NCBI RefSeq assembly: GCF_963676685.1
Contig: NC_092344.1
Span: 56,070,830-56,134,829, forward strand
DNA: 64,000 nucleotides
Reading direction: 5' to 3'
DNA from: Mytilus edulis
Lineage: Eukaryota > Mollusca > Bivalvia > Mytilida > Mytilidae
A program made the position numbers and the translations under genes. Below the pieces are notes generated by a model. The model was not told the DNA's origin and ran no database searches. It was given only the letters and a program-made list of their open reading frames with translations. Positions 49,201-58,870 of the stretch are shown here, piece after piece (the first letter of the stretch is position 1; the number at the start of each line of letters is the position of its first letter).

Positions 49201-52200
49201 ACTACATTGTCTAAAGGTAAAGGGGGAGGGTTGAGATATCACAAAACATGTTTGACCCGGACATATTTTTGTGCCTGTCCTTGCAGGAGACTCTGACCTT
49301 CGTAAGGCTTGTATGTTTATTTAATTTTGGTTTATTTATATTTTTCAAAAATTAGTGGGACATATTTTTTTTCTGAACTGTGCACATTTTTGTTAAGGGC
49401 ATACTATACAGTTTTGACCCTGTATTTACAGTTTGATGAAAATTTCCATATAGGCTAGTTTTTGCCTGCTTAAATCAAATATGTAATAAAACATATACCT
49501 TCATGTGCTACTTTTTGAGTTAAATGAGGTCGAAATTTTGTATATTTGCTCAAAATTCGGATTTGTGTCCGTATTTTCCCTTTCGAAAGAAAGCCATAAC
49601 TTTTTTGTTTTAAAAGATAAACACAAACTGTTTTTTGTTAGATAATTTGCAATTTTTGTATTTTATAAGTATCCTAAAAAAATATGCATTTTTTTTTCAG
49701 AAATAACTCATATTTATCAAATGATCATGAATTAAGAAATAAATCGTATATTTTAGCTGTATATTTATCAAAATTAAAAAAATTCCTCTATTTACAGTTT
49801 TATAAAATTTGGTCGACATAATCTCCCTGCAAAATGAAACAAAATGTTGTTTTTAAAAATAGGGGTCCATGCACTCGTTTTCAAATTAAATCAGTTTGAA
49901 TGATAAAAAATAGTCGAAAAATGCTTCTTTTCCCGATATGACATAGTTTGACGTCGCGAAAATAACATTTTATGTTAGCAACGTCATTACCTCCCCTGTA
50001 ACTGTATCGTATGCCCTTAAGGAGCCAGCTGAAGCATGCCTACAAGTGTGGAATATTCTCTCTGTGTTGAAGACCCATTGGTGACCTTGGGCTATTTTCT
50101 GCTCTTTTGTCTGGTTGTTGTTGTTTCTGAGACTTCCAATCTTAATTTTATCTTTTGCATAATTTAGAATTTTTAATATGTGTATTATTTCGGTTTTCTT
50201 GTCAATTTGATGCTCATTAGGAATCATATTCTACTTTTTTAATTCTTTCTGAAAATACCTGTTGCGTTGTTAAATCCCAGTGACCTAATTTTAAATTCTG
50301 TTTTTCTTTTAAGAAAACAGGCACATCTTGGTCCTGAACAGGAGGTGGGTCGTAGATCTTAGGTGCAACCTTCAAGTGAACTGTACAACTTTCACCTAAA
50401 ATACAGAATACATATCCCTACATGACAAAGAACCAATAAATATAAGATCAATGGCAACAAAATAATTTTAGAAGAGAAAAAAACAGGAGAGTTCACAAAA
50501 TACATTTCTATTTTTTGTCCACTTGGATTCATAAAGGATGTAATGCTATAATGTTTATTATTGCTATTTTACAATATTTTCCTTTGATCTTGTCGTCTGA
50601 TAATTTCCTTTCTCATCGAAGTTGAGTGATATGAATCCGCATACACTTATTTGTCACATTATTTGCAATATAAAGAACCTGGCAACAATTTCTGAATTTA
50701 TAGAAGTTTGTTAAAATGTTGATGTTTTGTGTAGTGCTTGAATTATCTTTTTTTGTAGTTCAGTTCTCATATTTACAACTTCATAGGATTGGCAAGAAGA
50801 TAGTAGAAAGTAAAATTACAACTAGAGGCTCTAAAGAGCCTGTGTCGCTCACCTTGGTCTATGTGAATATTAAACAAAGGAAGCAGATGGATTCATGAAA
50901 AAACTGTGTTTTGGTAATGGTGATGTGTTTGTACATCTTACCTTACTGAACATTATTGCTGCTTACAATTATCTCTATCTATAATGAACTTGCCCCAGTA
51001 GTTTCAGTGGAAAATGTTAGTAAAATTTTTTAAATTTTATGAAAATTGTTAAAAATTGACTATAAAGGACAATAATTCCTTAGGGGGTCAATTGACCATT
51101 TCGGTCATGTTGACTTATTTGTAAATCTTACTTTGCTGAACATTATTGCTGTTAACAGTTTATCTCTATCTATAGTAATTTTCAAGATAATAACCAATTA
51201 CCAATAAAATTACCAATTCAGGGGCAGCAACCCAACAACGGGTTGTCTGATTTATCTGAAAATTTTAGAGCAGATAGATCTTGACCTGATAAACGATTTT
51301 ACCCCCATGTCAGATTGCTCTAAATTCTTTGGTTTTTGAGTTATCAGCCAAAAACTGCATTTTACCCCTATGTTCTATTTTTAGCCGTGGCAGCCATCTT
51401 GGTTGGATGGCCAGGTCACCAGACACATTTTTTAAAACTAAATACCCAAAAGAAGATTGTGGCCAAGTTTGGATTAATTTGGCCCAGTAGTTTCAGAGTA
51501 GAAGATTTTTGTAAAAGATTACTAAAATTTACGAAAAAATGATTAAAAATTTACTATAAAGGGCAATGTTGACTTATTTGTAAATCTTACTTTGCTGAAC
51601 ATTATTGCTGTTTACAGTTTATCTCTACCTATAATAATATTCAAGATAATAACCAAAAACAGTAAAATTTCCTTAAAATTACCAATTCAGGGGCAGAAAC
51701 CCAACAACGGGTTGTCCGGTTCATCTGAAAATTTCAGGGCAGATAGATCTTGACCTGATAAACAATTTGACCCACTGTTAGATTTGCTCTAAATGCTTTG
51801 GTTTTTGAGTTATAAGCCGAAAACTGCATTTTACCCCTATGTTCTATTTTTAGCCATGGCGGCCATCTTGGTTTATTGGCCGGGTCAACGGACACATTTT
51901 TTAAACTAGATACCCCAATGATGATTGTGGCCAAGTTTGGATTAATTTGGCCCAGTAGTTTCAGAGGAGAAGATTTTTGTAAAAGTTAACGACGACGGAC
52001 GACAGACGATGGACGCAAAGTGATGGGAAAAGCTCAATTGGCCCTTTGGGCCAGGTGAGCTAAAAATACTGAACTCCACGGAAAAGTCCTTAATCAAATG
52101 GTAAAATCAAATGATAAAACACATCAAACGAATGGACAACAACTGTCACATTCTTGACTTGGTAAAGGCATTTTCAAATGTAGAAAATGGTGGATTGAAC

Positions 52201-52547
52201 CTGGTTTTATAGCGCTTAACCTCTCACTTGTATGACAGTGGCATCAAATTTCATTATATTTACAACAAATCGATGTGTGAACAAAACAGACATAATAGGG
52301 AAAAAAAGTAGGAGACTACCAGATATGAAAAGGTAAAACCCATTTTACACGACGCATTGCTGTGGACCTGCTTTCCAAACATAAAGAACAGGCAATTATA
52401 TAACATAATAATTCAAAAATGTGCAAAATAAAACATACCCATCCTTATACTACAGTAACCATATTTATTAAGCTGGTGCATTAGAGTTCCCAGGAACTGA
52501 AGGATGTTTTCCCTGTTGTGTTCCTGTGAGAGGGCTTCATTCTCAGA
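34231..52547 (-). CDS. NPRL2: NPRL2, GATOR1 subunit, C-terminal two thirds (8 exons)
   Basis: Eight exons on the reverse strand (52439-52547, 50259-50395, 48712-48809, 45549-45585, 39137-39230, 37190-37256, 36681-36838, 34231-34298) join in consistent phase to ~255 codons plus stop. Diagnostic stretches are '[12 protein letters not shown]...HWDLTTQQ', '[20 protein letters not shown]', '[19 protein letters not shown]' and '[11 protein letters not shown]' before the C-terminus. These match human NPRL2 as I recall it. With NPRL3 and DEPDC5, NPRL2 forms GATOR1, the GAP for RagA/B that restrains mTORC1 at the lysosome when amino acids are scarce. The first ~115-120 residues (longin domain with the arginine finger) are not seen and should lie to the right of the window or in unrecognised exons beyond 52.6 kb. 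A ~17-residue segment present in human after the 39-kb exon is also not found. TRIM copy 4 lies on the other strand, in the 5' part or upstream of this gene. Confidence 0.93.
34652..35389 (+). repeat. Repeat family B, interrupted by a TTAA element
   Basis: It starts 'aaaattgagaatggaaatgg' and includes 'ccttcagctggcccctaaac' and 'gggttaaacatgtttgtgag'. Its 3' part continues after the insertion at 36074 ('taagtctattcaaagg'). Confidence 0.8.
35390..36073. mobile_element. 684-bp MITE at a TTAA site with perfect inverted ends
   Basis: The ends are AGGGGCACTAGCT and its exact inverse, with TTAA on both sides (35386-35389 and 36074-36077). No ORF of note. piggyBac-type target choice, non-autonomous. 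Confidence 0.88.
36117..36461 (+). repeat. 3' part of repeat family C
   Basis: 'gataaacaattttacccca', 'agccatggcggccatctagg' and the end hairpin 'ttggcccttcgggccaggtg' match 44640-45489. It contains a GACGAC-rich stretch at 36350-36410. Confidence 0.85.
36592..36672 (+). repeat. 5' fragment of repeat family A
   Basis: 'gaagatgtggtatgagtgcc' and 'aatgagacaactctcc'. It ends at the donor side of the NPRL2 exon at 36681, so the repeat abuts the splice site. Confidence 0.75.
36681..36838 (-). CDS. NPRL2: NPRL2 exon (158 nt) with a GC donor
   Basis: Acceptor 'tgtgtatgtag'. Codes '[20 protein letters not shown]' through '[12 protein letters not shown]'. The donor is CAG|GCAAGT, the standard form of a GC-AG intron; only this junction joins in frame to the last exon. 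Confidence 0.93.
37190..37256 (-). CDS. NPRL2: NPRL2 exon (67 nt)
   Basis: Acceptor 'tattgttctttag', donor 'AAAG|GTGAGT'. Codes '[20 protein letters not shown]' then E. Confidence 0.92.
37257..39136 (-). other. NPRL2 intron
   Basis: 37540-37960 holds two to three diverged ~110-bp direct repeats ('caaaagttccaaagtcaata' with 'gaccatgactgag'). The expected extra NPRL2 segment was looked for here and not found with confidence. Confidence 0.55.
39137..39230 (-). CDS. NPRL2: NPRL2 exon (94 nt)
   Basis: Acceptor 'atttttgcag', donor 'AAAG|GTTGGA'. Codes '[20 protein letters not shown]' and '[11 protein letters not shown]'. It splices in frame to the 37190-37256 exon, but relative to human a short segment ('RDVFQLYC'-type) is absent. 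Confidence 0.9.
39231..40409 (-). other. NPRL2 intron
   Basis: 39300-39380 is the partner of 21050-21150. A short ORF at 40038-40286 has no recognisable domain. Confidence 0.5.
40415..40445 (+). repeat. CACCC-type simple repeat
   Basis: Three to four tandem copies of CACCC/CCACC. Confidence 0.7.
40630..40770 (+). repeat. Fragment of repeat family B
   Basis: 'ctctagccaaagtagaaa', 'acaacaatacgcac' and 'aagaagtccgagtttgatgt' match 34965-35060. Confidence 0.65.
40771..40885 (+). repeat. 3' part of repeat family E
   Basis: 'aaactaccttgaccgaaaac', 'aacctgaagcggga' and 'cacagaccagaaaacataat' match the ends of 52710-52975 and 54885-55175. Confidence 0.7.
41033..42236. mobile_element. 1.2-kb element with inverted arrays of CGCTAAAGTGCGATGG
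   Basis: The outer ends 'atgtaggactctaaagtg' and 'cactttagagtcctacat' are exact inverses. Just inside each lies an array of ~18-27-bp units: about eight forward ('cgctaaagtgcgatgg' and variants) at 41050-41215, and about five inverted at 42120-42226. The middle (~900 bp) is non-coding. The architecture resembles foldback-type elements, whose long ends consist of short tandem units. Confidence 0.85.
42237..42844 (-). other. NPRL2 intron, nothing recognised
   Basis: AT-rich sequence. Confidence 0.4.
42845..43395. repeat. Repeat with subterminal inverted repeats
   Basis: 'atatggtccgagtacacagt' at about 42883 is mirrored by 'actgtgtactcggaccatat' at about 43320. Flanking 'attgcaccaaccttgcacca' and 'tggtgcaagcatggtgcag' are also inverse. 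Probably a non-autonomous DNA element. Confidence 0.6.
43701..45489 (+). repeat. Repeat family C, full copy with internal triplication
   Basis: It starts 'actagaggctctaaagagcc' (a perfect 7-bp hairpin) and ends at 45454-45484 with a 14-bp stem capped by TTCG, then CTAAAAA. The middle ~490-bp unit ('caggggcagcaaccyay' to 'ggagaagatttttgtaaaag') is present three times. A GAC-rich stretch lies at 45393-45441. Reverse-strand ORFs starting MATIII are shadows of the repeat. Confidence 0.85.
45549..45585 (-). CDS. NPRL2: NPRL2 micro-exon (37 nt)
   Basis: Acceptor 'gactttgtag', donor 'CCAG|GTAAAT'. Codes [12 protein letters not shown], joining 'CLQNLV' to 'YCNVY' in phase. A truncated relic is at 21302-21322. 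Confidence 0.85.
45782..47745 (-). mobile_element. 5'-truncated LINE, copy 1
   Basis: The reverse strand encodes the ORF2 RT domain and C-terminus, then a short non-coding tail ending in (TCTTA)-like repeats at 45782-45800. A near-identical copy lies at 62590-63990 in the other orientation. Confidence 0.85.
45980..47720 (-). pseudogene. LINE ORF2 (RT and C-terminal cysteine motif), frameshifted
   Basis: The visible RT motifs in order are '[12 protein letters not shown]', '[20 protein letters not shown]' and '[12 protein letters not shown]' (catalytic YADD), followed by a long C-terminal region and '[20 protein letters not shown]' with a terminal cysteine motif. A frameshift near 47410 separates the first motif from the rest. 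The endonuclease domain is absent because of 5' truncation. The clade was not determined (RT motif order fits several non-LTR clades). Confidence 0.8.
47746..48191. other. NPRL2 intron, nothing recognised
   Basis: AT-rich sequence. Confidence 0.4.
48192..48676 (-). repeat. Repeat family A, long copy
   Basis: The reverse of 362-764: 'aggcccggaaaggacaatg', 'cctgacttgggacaggc' and 'ggttgggatcctgctaacat' in order. It lies 36 bases from the NPRL2 exon at 48712. ORFs within it are shadows. Confidence 0.8.
48712..48809 (-). CDS. NPRL2: NPRL2 exon (98 nt)
   Basis: Acceptor 'tttatttttcag', donor 'GT|GTAAGT'. Codes '[20 protein letters not shown]' and '[12 protein letters not shown]', the most conserved part of the family. 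Confidence 0.95.
49022..50150. repeat. Rearranged repeat family B containing a MITE
   Basis: 49022-49140 is a forward family B head. 49200-49396 and 50017-50150 are parts of a reverse family B copy split by the MITE at 49397-50016. The intact equivalent is 33165-33480. Confidence 0.75.
49397..50016. mobile_element. 620-bp MITE at a TTAA site
   Basis: The ends are 'gggcatactatacagtt' and 'aactgtatcgtatgccc', inverse with one mismatch. TTAA flanks both sides (49393-49396, 50017-50020). The uninterrupted family B copy at 33345-33360 has a single TTAA there, giving a clean empty site. Confidence 0.9.
50259..50395 (-). CDS. NPRL2: NPRL2 exon (137 nt)
   Basis: Acceptor 'tattttag', donor 'CAG|GTATTT'. 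Codes '[20 protein letters not shown]' through 'GHWDLTTQQ'. The 'DPP.VQ..DVPVF' run is a hallmark of NPRL2. Confidence 0.93.
50821..52066 (+). repeat. Repeat family C, second copy
   Basis: Same head and tail as 43701-45489, with two internal units rather than three. Its terminal hairpin is partly degraded. Confidence 0.85.
52068..52210 (+). repeat. Repeat family H
   Basis: 'aatggtaaaatcaaatgata', 'aacgaatggacaacaactgt' and 'gtagaaaatggtgga' match 5160-5295. Confidence 0.65.
52439..52547 (-). CDS. NPRL2: NPRL2 exon (109 nt), most 5' exon visible
   Basis: Acceptor 'ttattttttag', donor 'G|GTATGT'. Codes '[20 protein letters not shown]' and on to 'YCSIRM', ending in phase 1. A decayed duplicate is at 9745-9853. 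Confidence 0.9.
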
Positions 52548-52709
52548 CTAAAAAATAAACACAAACTATATAATAATAAAAAATAATTGTTTTTACAAAG
52601 AAGCAGTAGTTCCTTTTAAAATATATCATTTCAATTGCTTAAGTAAAACATACATAGCATTAACATTTTAATTTGAACTAATCAAGCTTGATCAAACATA
52701 GATAAAAAA

Positions 52710-52975
52710 AAAATGTAAGAAAAACAAGAATGTGTCCATAGTACACGGATCCCACTATCATGTTCAGTTGACCGTGAAGTCGGGTCAAAACTCTTTTTAT
52801 CATAAAAATTAGAAAGATCATATCATAAGGAACAGGTTGATAGGACTTCAACTTCATCAAAAACTACCTTGACCAAAATCTTTAACCTGAAACGGGACAG
52901 ACGGACAGACAAATGGACGAACAACGAACGGACACACAGACCAGAAAATATAATGCCCATAAATGGGGTATAATT
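52710..52975 (+). repeat. Repeat family E
   Basis: It starts 'acaagaatgtgtccatagta' and ends 'accagaaaatataatgccca'. Its partner is 54885-55175, with a 3' fragment at 40771-40885. Confidence 0.8.
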
Positions 52976-53207
52976 ACCAATTCATTTTCTCTTAACATGC
53001 AGCTGAGTGAAAATTGTTCTTAATATACTTACTATTTGGCAAACATATTGGAGAAAAATGAAGAACTATCATTAAACATACAGTTGAGTAAAGTTTGGTT
53101 CAGTTAAGATTTTTGTATAAATGTATATGACTGAAAAAATATTCTGTACTGAACAGGTATGATATATTATGGGATTTGCATATACATCTTGATAAATAAA
53201 TAGAGAA

Positions 53208-53341
53208 TAATACATGGCAAAATCCGTATCATATGTCGTATCATCCCGAGACATCAATATCAGCCCAAGGGCCTTTAGGCCCGAGGGATGATATTGGTCG
53301 AGGGTGATACGGCATGTGATACGGATTTTGCCATGTATTAT
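53208..53341. repeat. Palindrome with ATACATGGCAAAATCCGTAT arms
   Basis: The left arm 'tacatggcaaaatccgtatc' is inverted in 'gatacggattttgccatgta'. The centre has a second stem 'gggcctttaggcccg'. It is followed to 53945 by AT-rich sequence ending in two ~31-bp direct repeats of 'gtaggggtgtgataaagggt' type (53869-53936), which echo 'accctttatcat' at 53343. Confidence 0.75.
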
Positions 53342-53644
53342 ACCCTTTATCATATATTTCAACAGAAGAGTATTATATTATATGAACTGTTTTCTGATCC
53401 ATAGCACTGGGTTACCTTCAGTTCTACTTTTGTCTTGTTTCAAAGGCCTTAAACGAACTGCTCAATTACTTATCCGAAGCACCTGTGTTTACCTTACAAT
53501 TTGCGTGCTGTTGTTTTAAAAATATTTTGTTTATTATTGTATTAATTCAATGTTGTGTGTTTTGTATTTTTCATAGTTGCATTTAGTGTGCCAAAAAATA
53601 TGAAAACTTGACGTTCGTGACGTCACATACAATGTGAAAATAGT

Positions 53645-53728
53645 TATCAAAAGTACCAGGATTATAATTTTATACGCCAGACGCGCGTTTCGTCTACATA
53701 AGACTCATCAGTGACGCTCAGATCAAAA
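53645..53728 (+). repeat. Short core of repeat family D
   Basis: Only the ~84-base core ('acgcgcgtttcgtctacata', 'actcatcagtgacgctc') is present. It is flanked on both sides by a ~36-base direct repeat containing 'gacgttcgtgacgtcacata'. Confidence 0.75.
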
Positions 53729-53841
53729 TGTGAACACTCGACGTTCGTGACGTCACATACCAAACAATGACGTCATTCAAAAAATTTACCTATTTTGAGA
53801 AAAAAAATTCTTAAGCAAAAAAAAACCAAAACTGACTATGT

Positions 53842-53868
53842 AAAAAAAAAAAAAAAAAAAAAAAAAAA
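53842..53868 (+). repeat. Poly-A tract
   Basis: 27 consecutive A. Confidence 0.9.
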
Positions 53869-54299
53869 GTAGGGGTGTGATAAAGGGTATGCGATAAAGG
53901 GTAGGGGTGTGATAAAGGGTATGCGATAAAGGGTGCGCATCAAAGTTGCGCGATATGGATTAAACAGCAGGCTATTTATCACATATGCAAAACTACTGTA
54001 TTTACTACTAAACATATGATAAATACCATTAGTATCTACAATTGATTAATACATGCCCTAGTGTAACTTAAAAAAAAAGATGGAAACATATTTACACATT
54101 ATTGTCTTTATGGGATATGATTAATCTGGTGTGGTCTATCAAAAATGAATTTCAACTCTAACACTTGACTTTCAACAAATATTACATTTAATTTCTTTAT
54201 TTTAAATGTACAGTAAAAATTATGTCAAGTTTTTCTTATCAAACAAAAATATCTAAATCATTTAAATTGACAACAAATAATAAATATTTAAATGCCTCT

Positions 54300-54510
54300 A
54301 TATAGGTACAATTATCAATAAATACCACAACAACAGGTTTATTTGAATGCATATAATCGACTGAATATGAGATTTTAAACCCATATAACCTGGATCAATA
54401 ATAGCTATATATAGACAAGTTCTAATAAACTTCCTGAATGACTGACATCTTAGGAAATGAAGGACTGTTATTAACAAACATTTTTGTAAAGAAAAAAGGT
54501 ATGTTATACC
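54300..54510 (+). repeat. Upstream block of TRIM copy 4
   Basis: It matches 11460-11620 and 24840-25010 ('tatagacaagttctaataaa', 'cttcctgaatgactgacat'). Confidence 0.6.
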
Positions 54511-54884
54511 ACATCTCCTTATATTTAATAATGTATTCAAGAGAGAACATATTATTTTTAGTATTACATGGTCAACTTCACGTGAAGGCAAGCAATCCTA
54601 CCAAGAATACATGCTTTCTGTCAAATGGTCTCGAAAGTGTTGAATTCACAAGTACTCTAAAAACTAGTCAAAGTCCTCTAACTGCTTTAGAATGGTTGAA
54701 TAAAAATGTTGGTACACTATGGTCAACAATCATGCATACATGTAGTGTGAGCGCTTTCTCTATAATGGATTCAGAGGATTTAGGTTTAAAAGGTGTCATT
54801 GTTCAAATACTGAATTTTTTTTTGTCAAAGTCCCATAAAATTATCAAATGAACTCAACAATATGACATGGACAGGAGAATATGA

Positions 54885-55175
54885 CAAAACAAGAATGTGT
54901 CCATAGTACATGGATGCCTCATCCGCACTATCATTTTCTATGTTCACTAGACCGTGAAAATGGGGTAAAATCTCTAATTTGGCATTAAAATTAAAAAGAT
55001 CATATCATAGGGATCATGTGTACTAAGTTTCAAATTGATTGGACTTCAACTTCATCAAAAACTACCTAGACCAAAAACTTTAACCTGAAGCGGGATAGAC
55101 GTATGGACAAACGGAAGGACGAACGAATGGAGGCACAGACCAGAAAACCTAATGCCCATAAATTGGACATAAAAA
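54885..55175 (+). repeat. Repeat family E, second copy
   Basis: Same order of phrases as 52710-52975, slightly longer in the middle. It separates the shared upstream block from TRIM copy 4. Confidence 0.8.
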
Positions 55176-55489
55176 TCAAATAGTCCTTCCATGTATGAAA
55201 GTTTTGTGTCAAACAGTCTCGCATGGGCCTCATTGAATAAAGGTAAAGGTAGTTCAGGTAACTCCTTTTTAAATATTCATGAAGAAAAGTGATATCCAGT
55301 CAGTGACTGTATATGACATAGAAATATACAGTAAACGCATTTTGACTGCTCTTATAGAACGCGTGCAGTATAAATTAAAATACAAGCAACAGTGATTTTT
55401 CTACACTTGTCTGCATTCTATGAATATCAACAGTAATGGAAAAAAACACTTTCACAGAATCACATAAAAACATATCTTATATATTTTGT

Positions 55490-55491
55490 AG
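55490..55491 (+). other. Predicted 3' splice site before TRIM copy 4
   Basis: 'atatattttgtag' followed by 'tggctattttgaatcaa', identical in layout to copy 2. Confidence 0.45.
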
Positions 55492-55509
55492 TGGCTATTT
55501 TGAATCAAG

Positions 55510-57209
55510 ATGGCATTTTCCCAATCTATCAGACGAGCTCAAATACCTAAACCATGTGAGTTGTGTGAAACTGACACAAACATTAAATGGAAATGTGTAC
55601 AATGCAATACACTAATGTGCGATAAATGTAAGAAAATTCATTTAAAGTTCAAACCTCGATCACACATGACATTGTTGATGTGAAAAGTTCAGAGGCTAAA
55701 ACAGAAATTGAACACTTAATTATTACTGATAACATTCCCTGTCAGATTCACAAGAAGAAGTTGAACTGCATGTTTTGTAGAACATGTGACCAGTTAGTCT
55801 GTCCAGAGTGTATAACTGCTTCCCATAAAAAACACGACCTAGATTCAATTGATACAGTGTGCAATGAAAAAAGAGAAAAACTGAAAGAAATAGAATCTAA
55901 ATTTTCTGAAAAATTCACACTTTGTGAAATAGAAGACAGTAAAGTTAAGGATTTTAAAACAAAATATGAGCAATTTTCTGCTGAATCTGCTCAGAAAATC
56001 AATCAACAAGAACAGCTTATCAAAGATGAAGTCAATAAATATGCTAAAGATTTTAGAGAACAACAGGAAAGTGAAAAGCAAAGAATAACAAAATCTATTA
56101 CAGAAAAAGAGAAGCATACAGAAGAAGTGAAGAAAACTTTACTTAAAAAGCAAAGCAATATAAAAGAAGTTTTAGAATCAAACCAAGCAGCTCAAGTGTT
56201 CAGTGCTTTTCAAGAATTCAGTGAAAAAGAAATTCCCGATTCATCCATCAAGACATTTCCTGAGGAAACAAAGGATTTCATTCCTACAAAAGGAAGTTTA
56301 ATGACCGTTAAAAACTTATTTGGATCTCTTCAGAAAACAAAGCTACCTAAGGGATTGCCACAAGTGCAGTTAGATGTTATCAAGAGTTATACTACAGATG
56401 TTAAAATGGTGGAAAGAATATTAATACAGGATGACAAGACAGCTTGGATTTCTAATGATCTTATGCCTACTCTTCGTAAAATACAAATTGATGACACTAT
56501 CACAACTGTTCAAAATATTCCAGTTAACATTTATGACATGTCAGTGACAGAAAATAATGATATTCTCCTGTCTTTGAATAACAGTACTGATGTTAGTCTG
56601 TTAACAAAAAAGACAGGAGAAATCACACATTTCCTGTCTGTATCACCATTGGTGTCAGGTGGTATACATGTCACTAAACATAATGACATTATACTGGGTG
56701 TAATTAAGGGTGGTACAGACAAAAGCTGTAGGAAAGTTATAATCTTTGGGATGAATGGAAAACAAAAACAATCATATGAGTATGATAAACATAAAAATAG
56801 ATTATTTACTCTCCCTGCTAGAATTACATCTAATATAAACAATGACATACTGGTTATAGATAGAACATCTAATACTAATGGAAGGGTGGTGGTTCTGGAC
56901 AGGGAGGGGGAGGTCAAGTGGACCTATCAGGGGCATCCTCAGGGCAGTGTAGGGAATGACACATTCAACCCTTATGATATAGTGACAACATCAGTAGGTC
57001 TGGTTATAGTGACTGATTTTTTCAACCATGCCTTACATGTCCTGTCAGGGGAGGGAGATTTACTAACATATAAAGTTATGAAGGATCAGGGAATTACATA
57101 TCCAGTGTCATTGGATATTGATTACAAGGGACAATTATGGGTGGGATGTCATAATGGGTGTATAAGAAATGCATACGCCGAGCTACATGTCGTGAAAATG
57201 TCTTTTTAA
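55510..57209 (+). pseudogene. TRIM-like copy 4, single-base frameshift after B-box1
   Basis: It starts MAFSQSIRRAQ and has a complete B-box1. At about 55645 it reads 'catttaaagttc' where copies 2 and 3 read 'catttaaaagttc'. The lost A shifts the frame and gives a stop at 55681-55683 after ~57 residues. In the shifted frame the remaining 509 codons to 57209 are open, with an intact B-box2 ('CQIHKKKLNCMFCRTC'), coiled coil and propeller. The loss lies in an A run, so a sequencing or assembly error is possible. Otherwise it is a young pseudogene, or an allele that could still make a B-box2-onward protein from an internal start. It is highly similar to copy 2. Confidence 0.85.
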
Positions 57210-57389
57210 TTCAAGAAATTATTTTTTTAACATAAATAATATTCCAAAATCTGTCTTAACAATTTTAATAAGACTCATATATGCATAAAAAGGCCTAAGG
57301 GACTTGCAAAAATATATGTTCCTATGTTAGAAGTATGCTTTTACTGAAAACTATAGTGAAATGAATGAATGCAAAATGAAGTGTAGTAG

Positions 57390-57605
57390 TGACTGAGTTG
57401 AACAATCATCCTGTTAGAGGATGGAGATCTACTAACAAATAATGTTATGAAGAATCAGGCGATTATAGTAATTAATTCAAAATGAACATTGGTACCAGTT
57501 AATTGACAGTTATGGGTAGAGTCACTTGAGTGTGATTCTTGTAGTTATGATACAATGCTGCAGGCATGTATGCCATTCATCATGTTCATGTAGTGTCTTT
57601 TTAAT
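57390..57605 (+). pseudogene. Relic of a TRIM propeller 3' end
   Basis: 'gatggagatctactaacaaa', 'gttatgaagaatcaggcgat' and 'catgtagtgtctttttaatt' echo the last blade and stop region of copy 4 itself. The same relic follows copy 2 (16995-17175). Confidence 0.65.
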
Positions 57606-57957
57606 TAAAATCTAATTACAGTGAGATGCTTATAGGTGTTACTGTAAAATTTTACCTATAGCTCAACCTGTTTTTAAAATTGTCAACAAAATAGGGACAT
57701 TTAAATTGACCAGTTGGTATTGTTAGATTTAAAATATACCTTGATTCTACCTGTACAGATTTTTATTCACCTAACCCAAAGTTTCAGCATGCTTTTTTCC
57801 TGAAGATTTTCTTACCTATAGTGCCTAACAAGATTTTGTGAGGTAGACGAAATTGACTTTAAAACGATCGTATTGACTTTTGATGTCCAGAAATAGGCAG
57901 ATCGGACATATTTTGACTTTATTTACTTACTTCTTAAGTTTGTGATTAATTGTAATA

Positions 57958-58870
57958 ACAGTGACTTGACTGTTAGTGTTGCTATTCACCAATTACAACT
58001 CATTCAAAATTTTGACCCAATTGCAATTTGTTTTATTAAATCAAATTGTTCAACTGGTCAAAATTTTGAACAAACTGTTCAGCCAAAATGTGAAAGTGCA
58101 AAGTGATAAAATAAATCATACTTACAATCCTATAAGTCTGTAACTCCACTGTATTGATGTAATTCCTAAATCAGTCTATCAATCTGTATAGTTATATTAC
58201 AGCCATTACCATACTAAAGGTGAACTGTTTTATTTTGAATTGCTATAAAAATGTCAAAACTAAGCTTTTATAGAGTTTTTCTTTCGAAAAGTATTCTATA
58301 TTTATACGAATCACACATTATGTGAATAAAAACATTTCATATTCAGTAAAATATGTATGAAATAACAATATGCTTCCTTGGGGAGATAACCTAAAATACT
58401 ATTCTTTTGAATAAAGACTTTTTGAAACCAAAAAGCGATTATCTCCCCTTCCTACAAACATATTGCAATTTCAAATATTTTACTGAATATGAAATGTTTT
58501 TATTCACATAATGTGTGATTCTTATAAATATAGAATACTTTTCGAAAGAAAAACTCTATAAAAGCTTAGTTTTGACATTTTTATAGCAATTCAAAATAAA
58601 ACAGTTCACCTTTAGTATGGTAATGGCTGTAATATACCTATACAGATTGATAGACTATTTAGGAATTACATCAATACAGTGGAGTGACAGACATATAGGA
58701 TTGTAAGTATGATTTATTTTATCACTTTGCACTTTCACATTTTGGCTGAACAGTTTGTTCAAATTTTTGACCAGTTGAACAATTTGATTTAATAAAACAA
58801 ATTGCAATTGGGTCAAAATTTTGAATGAGTTGCAATTGGTGAATAGCAACACTAACAGTCAAGTCACTGT
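57958..58870. repeat. 913-bp near-perfect palindrome
   Basis: Arms of about 430 bases: 'acagtgacttgactgttagt' at 57958 is inverted at 58870, and the arms stay matched up to 'ggggagataa'/'ttatctcccc' around a ~48-base loop (about 58391-58438). No coding. It begins with ACAGTGA like the surrounding element. Confidence 0.9.

Noticed and set aside
55845..56117. Reverse-strand ORF rich in F and L opposite TRIM copy 4
   Set aside because: It is antisense to the lysine- and glutamate-rich coiled coil, a common shadow.
57801..57845. Possible donor site of an upstream NPRL2 exon on the minus strand
   Set aside because: The translated sequence before 'GGTAAGAAA' has no similarity to the NPRL2 N-terminus and lies in the inverted end of a mobile element.
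58655..58852. Minus-strand ORF of 65 codons
   Set aside because: It is part of the 913-bp palindrome, and the mirror arm does not keep it open.
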